From Frigididesulfovibrio sp031553235 (lineage in GTDB: Bacteria; Desulfobacterota; Desulfovibrionia; Desulfovibrionales; Desulfovibrionaceae): a DNA stretch of 10,583 bases. The position numbers and the translations under genes were made by a program. The stretch covers positions 1-10,583 of the forward strand of contig JAVBLS010000044.1 in assembly GCA_031553235.1 (NCBI GenBank), written 5' to 3'. A model generated the notes under the pieces. The model did not search any database. It was not told the origin of the DNA and was given only the letters and a program-made list of their open reading frames with translations. Positions 1-6,509 of the stretch are shown here, one piece after another; position 1 is the stretch's first letter; each line of letters starts with the position of its first letter.

Positions 1-11
1 CCGGCCGGTTT

Positions 12-1550
12 TCAGCGCTTGAAATCCGCGCTGTCCAGCCCCAATTTTTTCAACCGGTAATGCAGCCGCTGCGGGGAGTAGCCCAGTGATTTGGCGGCCC
101 GCGCCACATTGCCCCGGCTTTTCCGCAGGGCCTCCGTCAACCGTTCGGTCTCCTCCGCATATTCATCATAGTCATCGCCATCCGGTTGCGAAACCGGCTC
201 CGCTTCCTCGACGGCCGGCGGCGCCCCCCCCCCCACCATGGTCCGCCCCAAGCGGCTGGCCCGAGCCACGTCGGCCGCTGGCATGGCGGGCGCGGTCGGG
301 CCGTTCGAAAAACCCGCCGTCGAAAGTTGGGCGCTGAAATCGGTCAGCGGCAGCGCCGCCCGCAGGTGACTGACGTCAACTATGGCCGCGTCTTCATCGA
401 TCAGGTTCATGGTGGCCTCCACGGCGTGCTCCATTTCCCGCACATTCCCCGGCCAGTGATAGGATTTGAGAAGCTCGAACGCCGCCGGCGTGAAGCCCCG
501 CACTTTTTTGCCGATGGTCCGGTTGAACTTATCCACAAAGTGATTCAGTAAAAGGCTGATATCCCCGCGGCGCTCCCGGAGGGGAGGCAGGTGGACCATG
601 ACCACACCTAGTCGGTAAAACAGGTCGGCCCGAATCTGGCCCCGCTCGATGGCTTCGGAAGGCGAGGCGTTGAGGGCGCTGATGACTTTGAGGGAAACGG
701 GGGTTTCCACGCTGGAGCCGACGCGGCGCACCCGATGGTCCTGAAGGGCCCGCAGGAGCTTGGGCTGCAATTCGGAAGGCATGGAGTTCAGCTCGTCCAG
801 AAACAGGGTGCCGCCGTTGGCCAGTTCAAAAAAGCCGGGTTTGCCGCCGCGTCCGGCGCCGGTGAAGGCCCCGGGCGCGTAGCCGAAAAATTCGCTCTCA
901 AACAGTTCGCCGGGAATGGCGCTGCAGTTCACCGGCACGAACAGTCCCTTGCGGCCGCTGATTTCATGGATGCCCCGGGCAAAGATTTCTTTGCCCGTGC
1001 CGCTCTCCCCCGTGAGCATGATGCTGGTATCGGTGGGGGCCACCTGGTGGGCCACGTTGACCCGTTTGCGGAATTTGGCGCTGTTGCCCACAATTTCGCC
1101 AAAGCTGTTGGACACGCGTTTGATTTCGTTGCTCAGGAACAGCAGCTTTTGCTCCGCTTCGCCCAACTCGGTATATAGCCGGCTGACCTCGGCGTAGTCG
1201 CGGTCGCTGGAAACCGCGCCCATAAACTGCCCATCTATAATCAGGGGCACGGCGGAGATCAGGATGTGCGAGCCTTCGCGCGGACTGTGGTAAACGTTTT
1301 CCTGAGCCACACGGGTTTGTCGAACTTCGTCCACCAAGGCATGGGGAAAAAATTCGCGGATGTTGGCACCGACGATCTTTTGCGCGGGAATGCCGTAAAG
1401 CCTTTCCGAACCTTTGTTCCAAAGCAGGACGGTGCCTTGGGCGTTGACCACGCAAATGCCTTCGTACAGGCAGTCGACAATGGAGTCGAGCACCTGCCGG
1501 CAGGAACTGGAGAGGTGAAAGTCGGTCGGCAGGGGAATAATCGGCTGCAT
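12..1550 (-). CDS. prdR: Sigma-54-dependent transcriptional activator, PAS-AAA+-Fis HTH (PrdR-like)
   Basis: This is a bacterial enhancer-binding protein of 512 residues, divergent from the prd genes and therefore their likely activator. A PAS-like sensor lies at about residues 18-120 (WNKGSERLYGI at 44-54). The AAA+ domain spans about 150-385, with Walker A GESGTGKE (181-188), the sigma-54-contacting GAFTGA loop (227-232), Walker B TLFLDELNS (248-256) and WPGNVREME (366-374). A Pro/Ala-rich and acidic linker (about 405-465) leads to a Fis-type HTH at about 478-502 (NVARAAKSLGYSPQRLHYRL). The ATG start has AGGAG five bases upstream. The PAS plus LDELNS arrangement resembles RocR-type amino-acid catabolism activators; PrdR of C. 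difficile is also a sigma-54 activator. The ligand (proline) is inferred from context. Oddity: an 11-G homopolymer encodes the linker just before the HTH. Confidence 0.9.
   Translation of the reverse strand: MQPIIPLPTDFHLSSSCRQVLDSIVDCLYEGICVVNAQGTVLLWNKGSERLYGIPAQKIVGANIREFFPHALVDEVRQTRVAQENVYHSPREGSHILISAVPLIIDGQFMGAVSSDRDYAEVSRLYTELGEAEQKLLFLSNEIKRVSNSFGEIVGNSAKFRKRVNVAHQVAPTDTSIMLTGESGTGKEIFARGIHEISGRKGLFVPVNCSAIPGELFESEFFGYAPGAFTGAGRGGKPGFFELANGGTLFLDELNSMPSELQPKLLRALQDHRVRRVGSSVETPVSLKVISALNASPSEAIERGQIRADLFYRLGVVMVHLPPLRERRGDISLLLNHFVDKFNRTIGKKVRGFTPAAFELLKSYHWPGNVREMEHAVEATMNLIDEDAAIVDVSHLRAALPLTDFSAQLSTAGFSNGPTAPAMPAADVARASRLGRTMVGGGAPPAVEEAEPVSQPDGDDYDEYAEETERLTEALRKSRGNVARAAKSLGYSPQRLHYRLKKLGLDSADFKR
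224..234. repeat. 11-bp C/G homopolymer inside the regulator gene
   Basis: There is an uninterrupted run of 11 C on the + strand (11 G in the coding strand of the regulator). It encodes part of Val-Gly-Gly-Gly-Ala at residues 439-443. The tract lies in the linker between the AAA+ domain and the Fis-type HTH. A slip of one base would leave sensor and ATPase intact but replace the DNA-binding domain. Such tracts are typical slipped-strand sites; that this one varies is inference. Confidence 0.8.
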
Positions 1551-1585
1551 AGATGCTCCTGGAGGGGTAGAGACCGGCGGGCAAG

Positions 1586-1601
1586 TGTCGAAAATACGAC
1601 A
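1586..1601. promoter_or_regulatory. Inverted repeat TGTCG-N6-CGACA upstream of the regulator start
   Basis: Perfect 5-bp arms with a 6-bp AT-rich spacer lie 36 bp upstream of the regulator ATG. The arm shares the GTGTC/GACAC core with the larger inverted repeat at 1735-1781. It could be an autoregulatory operator. This is inference from position and similarity only; short inverted repeats arise by chance. Confidence 0.35.
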
Positions 1602-1734
1602 AATTTTTTATAAAACTCTTGTGATTTTAATATATTCTATTTGACAATGGAAAAAGTATCTTCAAATGGACAAACGTTGCTGAAACTCTTCATCTCCCTA
1701 TGATTTATTGTATTTTTACCGAGCTGGAAAGCTT

Positions 1735-1781
1735 GGCTTGTGTCCATATATACTACACTAGTCAGTGTACCGACACAAGCC
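1735..1781. promoter_or_regulatory. Nested inverted repeat, candidate upstream activator sequence
   Basis: The outer arms GGCTTGTGTC (1735-1744) and GACACAAGCC (1772-1781) are perfect 10-bp inverted repeats. Between them sits a second inverted repeat, TACACT-AGTC-AGTGTA (1754-1769). The element is centred about 170 bp upstream of the -24 element of the predicted sigma-54 promoter, a usual enhancer distance for AAA+ activators. It is the strongest dyad in the intergenic region, so it is the best candidate binding site for the divergent regulator. A second tiny dyad, TTATC-AC-GATAA, lies at 1803-1814. DNA between dyad and promoter is AT-rich, which may ease looping. Confidence 0.55.
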
Positions 1782-1923
1782 GTATTTTCTCTGTACATTG
1801 GATTATCACGATAACAACATAAAATTGTTCAATATAACCTGAAAATTACACACCCGTCTCTAATCTTACGCCAGACTTGTGAAAAAAGAAACTTTCCGTT
1901 CCAGTACAAGGCCTGGAAGGCTT

Positions 1924-1940
1924 TTGGCATACTCCTTGCC
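1924..1940 (+). promoter_or_regulatory. Sigma-54 (-24/-12) promoter for the prd operon
   Basis: The sequence TTGGCATACTCCTTGCC fits the sigma-54 consensus YTGGCAC-GRNNN-TTGCW with the invariant GG and GC at correct spacing (TGGCA at 1925-1929, TTGC at 1936-1939). Transcription would start near 1951 and run toward prdC, leaving a leader of about 290 nt. A sigma-54 activator is encoded divergently next door, which supports the call. No equally good sigma-70 promoter was found for this direction. Confidence 0.72.
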
Positions 1941-1950
1941 TAAACGCTTG

Positions 1951-2243
1951 CAAGAATGTGCCCGCCGGCAGCGCCGCCCCGTGAGGGCGCATCCGGAAGA
2001 CGCGGCCTTCCGTTCCCGCGTTGTTTGGCCCGTGCGGTCTGAGATGGGAGGCGAAGGGGCGGCGGGCGATTCTGAGCAGGTAAACATTGATTTCATCTGC
2101 TCAGACGGACGCGTGAGCGGACGTCGCTTGCGGGCTCGTTTGGAAGTCCGTCGGCAATATGGTTTCTTAGATAATTCCAAAGTGAAATTGCTCTACGGAG
2201 CATCACAAGCCGTCGCAGGCGGACAGACGTGGAGGGTAGGGTT
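1951..2243 (+). other. Long 5' leader of prdC with stem-loop
   Basis: This is the region between the predicted sigma-54 start and the prdC start codon. It is far longer than needed for translation. It contains a hairpin with perfect 9-bp arms TCTGAGCAG (2071-2079) and CTGCTCAGA (2097-2105) around a 17-nt loop. A further possible long-range pairing joins GACGGAC (2104-2110) and GTCCGTC (2146-2152); the two share two bases and would compete. No known riboswitch or T-box pattern was recognised and no convincing gene was seen. The 5' boundary depends on the promoter call. Confidence 0.4.
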
Positions 2244-3536
2244 TTGGGAAAAATCTACAAGCTTCTTCTTAAGCAACACATCGGCGCTCCGGCCGTGTCC
2301 GTGGTCGAGACAGGCGCCACGGTCAAGCGGGGCGAGCGCATTGCCGAGGCCCAGGGTCTCGGGGCGCATGTACATGCGAGCGTTTCCGGCAAGGTTGTCG
2401 CCATTGACGAGACCTGCATCGCCATTGAGGCCGACGACAAGCAGCCCGACGATTTTGTGCCCATTCCGGCCTCCGACGACCTGGTGGAAACAATCAAGAA
2501 CGCCGGCATCGTCGGCATGGGCGGGGCGGGTTTTCCCACCCACGTCAAGCTGGCCACCGACACCAAGGGCGGCACGTTGATCGTCAACGCCGTGGAATGT
2601 GAGCCCCTGCTCAAGCACAACATCAAGCAGATCATCGCCGATCCGGCCAAGATTTATCGCGGCATGCTCATGTGCATGAAGACGGTCAACGCCGCGCGCG
2701 GCCTCTTTGCCGTCAAGGCCAAGAATACCGAAGCGCTCAAGGCCTTCAAGGCCGTGATCAAGGCGGGCGACGGCATTGAAATCGCCGAACTGCCCGACAT
2801 GTACCCCATGGGCGAAGAGCGGGCCATCATCCGCGAAACCCTGGGCATGCTTCTGGGTACGGATCAACTGCCTTCGGCCGCCGGCGCCGTGGTCATCAAC
2901 GTTGAGACCATCTCGCGCGTGGTCGAGGCCGTGGAAGACCGCCGTCCGGTGATCACCAAGAATCTCACCGTGGTCGGCAAACTGAAAAAAGGCATGGAGT
3001 CGCAGGTCTTCATGGAGGTGCCCGTGGGCTCCCGCGTGGGCGATCTCATCGAAGAGGCCGGCGGCATCGACGGCAAGTATGGCGAGATCATCATGGGCGG
3101 CCCCTTCACCGGCACGGCCACAACCCTGGACGGCGTGGTCACCAAGACTTCCGGCGGAATCATCGTGACTATGGAGTTCATGCGCGAGAAGCGGCCCATG
3201 GGGTTGCTGGTCTGCGCCTGCGGCGGCAACGAGGCGCGCCTGCGCGAGATCTCCGTCAAGATGGAAGCCAACGTGGTGGGCGTACAAAAGTGCAAGCAGG
3301 CCGTGGAGGCCCGCGGCGTGCTCAAGTGCGAAAATCCCGGCAACTGCCCCGGTCAGGCCGAAAAGATCATGGAACTGCGCAAGGCCGGCGCCCAGGTGCT
3401 TCTGGTGAGCAATTGCAGCGACTGTACCAACACGGTCATGTGCGTGGCTCCCAAGCTGAAGATGCCCGTGTACCACGAAACCGACCACGTGATGCGCACC
3501 GTGAACCATTCCCTGATTCGCCGGCTGCCCATCTGA
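2244..3536 (+). CDS. prdC: PrdC-like, RnfC-related electron-transfer protein
   Basis: In clostridia PrdC is a cytoplasmic RnfC-like protein thought to pass electrons to proline reductase. This copy has an N-terminal barrel-sandwich/biotinyl-like segment (about residues 1-75, IGAPAVSVVETGATVKRGE), the RnfC/NuoF-like motif GMGGAGFPTHVKL (about 91-103) and NAVECEPLLKHN (about 115-126), which fits flavin/nucleotide binding. A SLBB-like segment follows (about 245-310). The Cys-rich C-terminus shows CACGG, CENPGNCPG and NCSDCTNTVMC. It lacks the two classical CxxCxxCxxxCP ferredoxin motifs of RnfC. I chose TTG at 2244 because GGAGGG (2231-2236) sits 7 nt upstream and the protein then begins with the family-like GKIYKLLLKQHIGAP. 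The alternative GTG at 2229 adds five residues and has a weaker ribosome site. First gene after the sigma-54 promoter. Confidence 0.82.
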   Translation: MGKIYKLLLKQHIGAPAVSVVETGATVKRGERIAEAQGLGAHVHASVSGKVVAIDETCIAIEADDKQPDDFVPIPASDDLVETIKNAGIVGMGGAGFPTHVKLATDTKGGTLIVNAVECEPLLKHNIKQIIADPAKIYRGMLMCMKTVNAARGLFAVKAKNTEALKAFKAVIKAGDGIEIAELPDMYPMGEERAIIRETLGMLLGTDQLPSAAGAVVINVETISRVVEAVEDRRPVITKNLTVVGKLKKGMESQVFMEVPVGSRVGDLIEEAGGIDGKYGEIIMGGPFTGTATTLDGVVTKTSGGIIVTMEFMREKRPMGLLVCACGGNEARLREISVKMEANVVGVQKCKQAVEARGVLKCENPGNCPGQAEKIMELRKAGAQVLLVSNCSDCTNTVMCVAPKLKMPVYHETDHVMRTVNHSLIRRLPI

Positions 3537-3553
3537 TTTTTACCGGGTTCATT

Positions 3554-3584
3554 GCCGGCGGCGCCGCCGCAGCGGGCTGCCGGC
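3554..3584 (+). other. GC-rich stem-loop between prdC and prdA
   Basis: The arms GCCGGC (3554-3559) and GCCGGC (3579-3584) can pair, and a perfect 12-nt palindrome GGCGGCGCCGCC (3557-3568) overlaps the left arm. There is no U-tract after it, so full termination is unlikely. It may be an mRNA processing or stability element that raises prdA over prdC. The ribosome site AAGGAG of prdA follows at 3613-3618. Confidence 0.4.
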
Positions 3585-3624
3585 CGACAATAAAAGGACA
3601 TCGCACCATAAAAAGGAGAAACCC

Positions 3625-5379
3625 ATGTCCATAACCAAAGAGACGGCCCAGCAGTTTCTGGATAAACCCGCCATTGTGTGCTGCCGTACCACCAAAGGTA
3701 CGGTCATTGCCCCGTCGGATCTGGAAGATCCGCACATTTTCGCCGATCTGGAAGAGTCCGGCCTGATCACCATCACGCCCGAGACCCTGACCATCGGCGA
3801 AGTGCTGGGCGCCACCCTGACCCAGGACGTGGAAGGACTGTCCAGCCTGACCGCGGCCGTGCTCGAAGGCGTGAAGCCCAAGGCCGGCGCCGCTGCCTCC
3901 CCGACTGCCGGGGCGGCCCCTGCGGCTGCCGTGGCCGCCCCGGGTGCTTCCGCCGTGGTCTGCGGCGGCGTGCTGCACATCAAGGCCGACCAAATCAACG
4001 GCTTTGAAATGACTCTGCCTCTTGGCGGCTACAGCGGCGGCGCCCCGGTCATGGCAGCAACCGCAGCCGCTCCGGCCGGCGAAGAAATCCGCGACGAGGT
4101 CGTGGACACCCTGGAAAAGCGCAGCTTCACGGTCAAGGAAGTGAAGCTCGGCGACAAGACCGGCTTTGAAAACAGCGTGCTGACCATCCGCAAGGATTTG
4201 GCCCAGGAAGCCCTCAAGGCCTTCCCTCTGCTGAAAAAGCTTGAACTCGACATCATCACTCCGGACAACCGCCACATTTACTCCGACACCATCATGGACG
4301 TCATTCCCGTGGCCACCAAGGTGGAGGGTGAGATCGGCGCGGGCGTGACCAACTGCCTGACCGACATGGTTTTTTTGCTCACCGGCGTGGATGAAGACGG
4401 CACCCAGGTGCACGAGTTCGGCTCCAGCGACGGCTTTCTGGATGAAGAAATCATTTACGGCCGCCCCGGCTGCCCCGACGCCGGCGACATCATGGTCCGG
4501 GTGCATGCCGTGCTGCAGAGCAAGGTCGGCATGGAGCGCCGCGGCCCCTACGCCGCCCACAGCGCTTGCGATCACATCATTCAGGAAGTGCGCGACGCGT
4601 TGCGGCATGCTCCGGCTTCTGAAGCCGCCAAAGTCGAAACGCTCGACCAGGTGGTTCGCCACGGCCGGCCGCGCGTGCTGCTGGTGAAAGAAATCATGGG
4701 CCAGGGCGCCATGCACGACAACGTCATGCTGCCTTCCGAGCCTGCGGGCGTGCCCGGCGGCCGGCAGAACGTCGACCTGGGCAACGTGCCCATCGCCATG
4801 TCGGTGAACGAAGTGCGCGACGGCGGCATCCACGCCCTGTGCTGCATCGGGCCGGCTTCCAAAGAAATGACCCGCCACTACTTCCGCGAGCCCATCCTGG
4901 AAGCCCTGGCCCAGGATCCCGAACTGAACTTGGTGGGCGTGGTCTTTATCGGCAGCCCGCAGGTCAACGATGAAAAGAGCTTCGTGTCCAAGCGCCTGGG
5001 CGCCATGGCCGAACTCATGAAGCTGGACGGGGCCATTGTGACCACCGAAGGCTTCGGCAACAACCACATCGACTTCGCCTCGAACATCTCCGAACTCGGC
5101 CGGCGCGGCATCAAGGTCGTGGGCTGCACTTTCGCCGCCTATCAGGGTCAGCTCATCGTGGGCAACCCCTACATGGACGCCCTGGTCGACCTGAACAAGG
5201 ACAAGACCGGCTTCGAGTCCGAGAAGCTCGGCGAAAACACCCTGACCGCCGACGACGCCAAGCGGGCCATTTCCATGCTCAAGAACAAGCTGGCCGGCGT
5301 GCCCATTGCCGCCCCCGCCAACAAGTGGGATCAGTCCGTTGTCGACGCCAACCAGAAGCTGGCCAACGAAGCGAAATAG
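3625..5379 (+). CDS. prdA: D-proline reductase proprotein PrdA
   Basis: PrdA is made as a proprotein. In C. sticklandii it is cleaved before an internal Cys, which becomes the pyruvoyl group that binds D-proline; with PrdB it gives 5-aminovalerate. This 584-residue copy has an N-terminal domain (1-85, CCRTTKG at 19-25), an Ala/Pro-rich linker (about 88-112), a short domain with GGVLHIKADQINGFEMTLP (114-132), a second Ala-rich linker (about 140-153), then the conserved core from about 165. The expected processing site is HALC-CIGPASKEMTRHYF, with Cys406-Cys407 paired. Cleavage before Cys407 would give chains of about 406 and 178 residues, like the known large N-chain and smaller pyruvoyl C-chain. 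AAGGAG lies 6 nt before the ATG. It sits 88 nt after prdC and 7 nt before the small gene. It resembles GrdE-type reductase subunits more distantly. Confidence 0.93.
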   Translation: MSITKETAQQFLDKPAIVCCRTTKGTVIAPSDLEDPHIFADLEESGLITITPETLTIGEVLGATLTQDVEGLSSLTAAVLEGVKPKAGAAASPTAGAAPAAAVAAPGASAVVCGGVLHIKADQINGFEMTLPLGGYSGGAPVMAATAAAPAGEEIRDEVVDTLEKRSFTVKEVKLGDKTGFENSVLTIRKDLAQEALKAFPLLKKLELDIITPDNRHIYSDTIMDVIPVATKVEGEIGAGVTNCLTDMVFLLTGVDEDGTQVHEFGSSDGFLDEEIIYGRPGCPDAGDIMVRVHAVLQSKVGMERRGPYAAHSACDHIIQEVRDALRHAPASEAAKVETLDQVVRHGRPRVLLVKEIMGQGAMHDNVMLPSEPAGVPGGRQNVDLGNVPIAMSVNEVRDGGIHALCCIGPASKEMTRHYFREPILEALAQDPELNLVGVVFIGSPQVNDEKSFVSKRLGAMAELMKLDGAIVTTEGFGNNHIDFASNISELGRRGIKVVGCTFAAYQGQLIVGNPYMDALVDLNKDKTGFESEKLGENTLTADDAKRAISMLKNKLAGVPIAAPANKWDQSVVDANQKLANEAK

Positions 5380-5386
5380 GTGACCT

Positions 5387-5605
5387 ATGGATGTTGAGCT
5401 TATCCCCAAGCTGCTGCCGGGTGAACTGGTACAGGTAACCGAGATCAACGCGACCATTGAGCTCAAGGGCAGAATGGGGATATTGCACCTGCCTTTACGG
5501 TCTTTCATAACCGACAAGAAGATGGAGGTCGGCGACGCCGTCGAAGTCTACGTCAGTTATGCGAGAGTCATTTCCAAAACCGATCAGGAGGTTTCCAACT
5601 CATGA
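5387..5605 (+). CDS. Small OB/S1-like protein of proline reductase operons (CBO2463/CBO2479-type)
   Basis: This is a 72-residue acidic protein of unknown function between prdA and prdB. The pattern PGELVQVTEINATIEL, then KGRMGILHLPL and MEVGDAVEVYV, reads as five short beta strands with glycine turns, like an S1/OB fold used for nucleic-acid or protein binding. There are no Cys residues and no signal peptide. It starts 7 nt after the prdA stop with a weak AGGTGA site, and its TGA overlaps the prdB ATG by four bases (ATGA), so all three are probably translationally coupled. Clostridial prd operons also carry small genes between prdA and prdB; from memory these belong to the CBO2463/CBO2479 domain family. 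The fold and any link to Sec decoding or PrdA assembly are inference. Confidence 0.75.
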   Translation: MDVELIPKLLPGELVQVTEINATIELKGRMGILHLPLRSFITDKKMEVGDAVEVYVSYARVISKTDQEVSNS

Positions 5606-6324
5606 GACTGACAACCGTTCCCGGGATGCAGTCGGAGGTTTACGCTCCGACCACGCCGCCGCCGGTGTGGACCCCGTTGACCAAACCCTTGAAAGACTGC
5701 ACCGTCGCCTTCGCCACCGCCGGCGGCATCCACCTGAAGTCCCAGACCCCGTTCTACGCCGCGGGCGATTTTACCTTCCGTGAAATCCCCGCGGACACCA
5801 AGTCCGGCGACCTGATGGTCACCCACGGCGGTTACGACAACAGCGACGTGAACAAAGACGTCAACTCCATGCTGCCCATCGACCGCCTGCGCGAACTGGC
5901 CAAGGCCAAGTTCTTCGGCAAGCTGGCTCCCACTCTGATCGGCTTCATGGGCGGCGGCGGCAACGTGGAAAAGTTCAAGAACGAGACCGGTCCGGCCGTG
6001 GCCAAGGTGCTCAAAGACGAGGGCGTCGACATCTGCGTCCTCACAGCGGGGTGAGGAACCTGCCACCGCTCTGCCGTGATTATGCAGAGAGCCATTGAAG
6101 AAGCGGGTATCTCCACTGTCCTTATCGCCGCCCTGCCCCCTGTGTGCAAGCAGCAGGGTTCCCCGCGCGCGGTCGCGCCGCGGGTGCCCATGGGCGCCAA
6201 CGCCGGCGAACCTCACAACGTAGAAATGCAGACCGCCATCCTCAAGGACGCCCTTGAGGCCGTGGTCGAGTTCGACAAGCCGGGGATGATCAAGCCCTTG
6301 CCGTACGAATACAAACACCATTAA
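5602..6324 (+). CDS. prdB: Selenoprotein PrdB, D-proline reductase (UGA-encoded Sec151)
   Basis: PrdB is the selenoprotein subunit of D-proline reductase; its selenol attacks and reductively cleaves the substrate bound to PrdA's pyruvoyl group. The frame runs 150 codons, meets TGA at 6052-6054, then continues 89 codons to TAA with clear family similarity on both sides. The junction reads LTAG-U-GTCHRSA, a UxxC redox motif (Sec151, Cys154) like GrdB's U-GTC. The C. sticklandii enzyme has Sec at about the same position and a similar length of about 240 residues. Other motifs are HGGYDNSDVNKDVNSMLPI (75-93) and GFMGGGGNVEKF (114-125). AGGAGG (5586-5591) precedes the ATG, which overlaps the upstream stop. 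Standard gene calling would split it into two ORFs or call it a pseudogene. Selenium genes selA/B/C are not in the window. Confidence 0.94.
6060..6087 (+). promoter_or_regulatory. Candidate bacterial SECIS hairpin in prdB
   Basis: Just after the Sec UGA (6052-6054) the mRNA can fold with CUGC (6060-6063) pairing GCAG (6084-6087), then CAC (6064-6066) pairing GUG (6076-6078), and GC/GC around a UCU loop (6070-6072) above a C-C mismatch. The apical loop lies about 16 nt after the UGA, close to the spacing in E. coli fdhF. A five-base bulge (6079-6083) interrupts one side. Bacterial SECIS elements vary, so the fold is a proposal; the need for a SECIS here follows from the Sec codon. Confidence 0.5.
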
Positions 6325-6338
6325 AAAAAATCGGCGGG

Positions 6339-6360
6339 AGGAGAGAAATGGTTCTCTCCT
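6339..6360 (+). other. Hairpin downstream of prdB (9-bp stem)
   Basis: AGGAGAGAA (6339-6347) and TTCTCTCCT (6352-6360) form a perfect 9-bp stem with an ATGG loop, 15 nt after the prdB stop. No T-run follows it on the + strand. It may protect the 3' end of the upstream mRNA or act as an mRNA processing or weak attenuation element before the fusion gene. Confidence 0.5.
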
Positions 6361-6365
6361 TCTCC

Positions 6366-6405
6366 GGCGGCGGGGTGCGACGCCTCCACAAAGCGCCCCG
6401 CCGCC
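6366..6405 (+). other. GC-rich hairpin between prdB and the fusion gene (10-bp stem)
   Basis: GGCGGCGGGG (6366-6375) pairs perfectly with CCCCGCCGCC (6396-6405) around a 20-nt loop. It follows the previous hairpin by five bases. The sequence after it is CTTAAAAAAA, not a T-run, so it is not a canonical intrinsic terminator. Together the two stems probably lower expression of downstream genes relative to prdA and prdB. The rest of the 185-nt gap shows no gene; no clear promoter was recognised. Confidence 0.5.
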
Positions 6406-6509
6406 CTTAAAAAAACGGAACACGCCGCGAATGCGGCGACGACGAGAGACAGAGCCGGAGCGCCGCCCACAGCAGGCGATCGGCGCAGGAAGAGAAAAAG
6501 GAAGCCGTC

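Noticed and set aside
1947..1966. Possible - strand sigma-54 promoter (GGGCACATTCTTGC on the reverse strand)
   Set aside because: The spacing between the GG and GC elements is one base short, and it lies about 400 bp from the regulator start.
1879..2580. Open + strand frame (233 codons) covering the leader and the start of prdC
   Set aside because: It overlaps prdC in another frame for over 300 bp, has no recognised domain and no good ribosome site. A short leader peptide starting at ATG 2044 cannot be excluded but is not supported.
3436..5517. Very long antisense open frame (693 codons) opposite prdA
   Set aside because: It is rich in His, Gly and Ala and low in family likeness, as expected from the reverse strand of a GC-rich gene. 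prdA on the + strand has clear homology over the same bases.
5602..6324. prdB as a pseudogene broken by a stop codon
   Set aside because: The only stop is TGA at the known Sec site, flanked by the conserved U-GTC motif and homologous sequence on both sides in the same frame.
6348..6410. Tiny 20-codon ORF with GGGAGGAG upstream of ATG 6348
   Set aside because: The ATG is the loop of a perfect hairpin and the purine-rich site is its stem; chance is more likely than a leader peptide.
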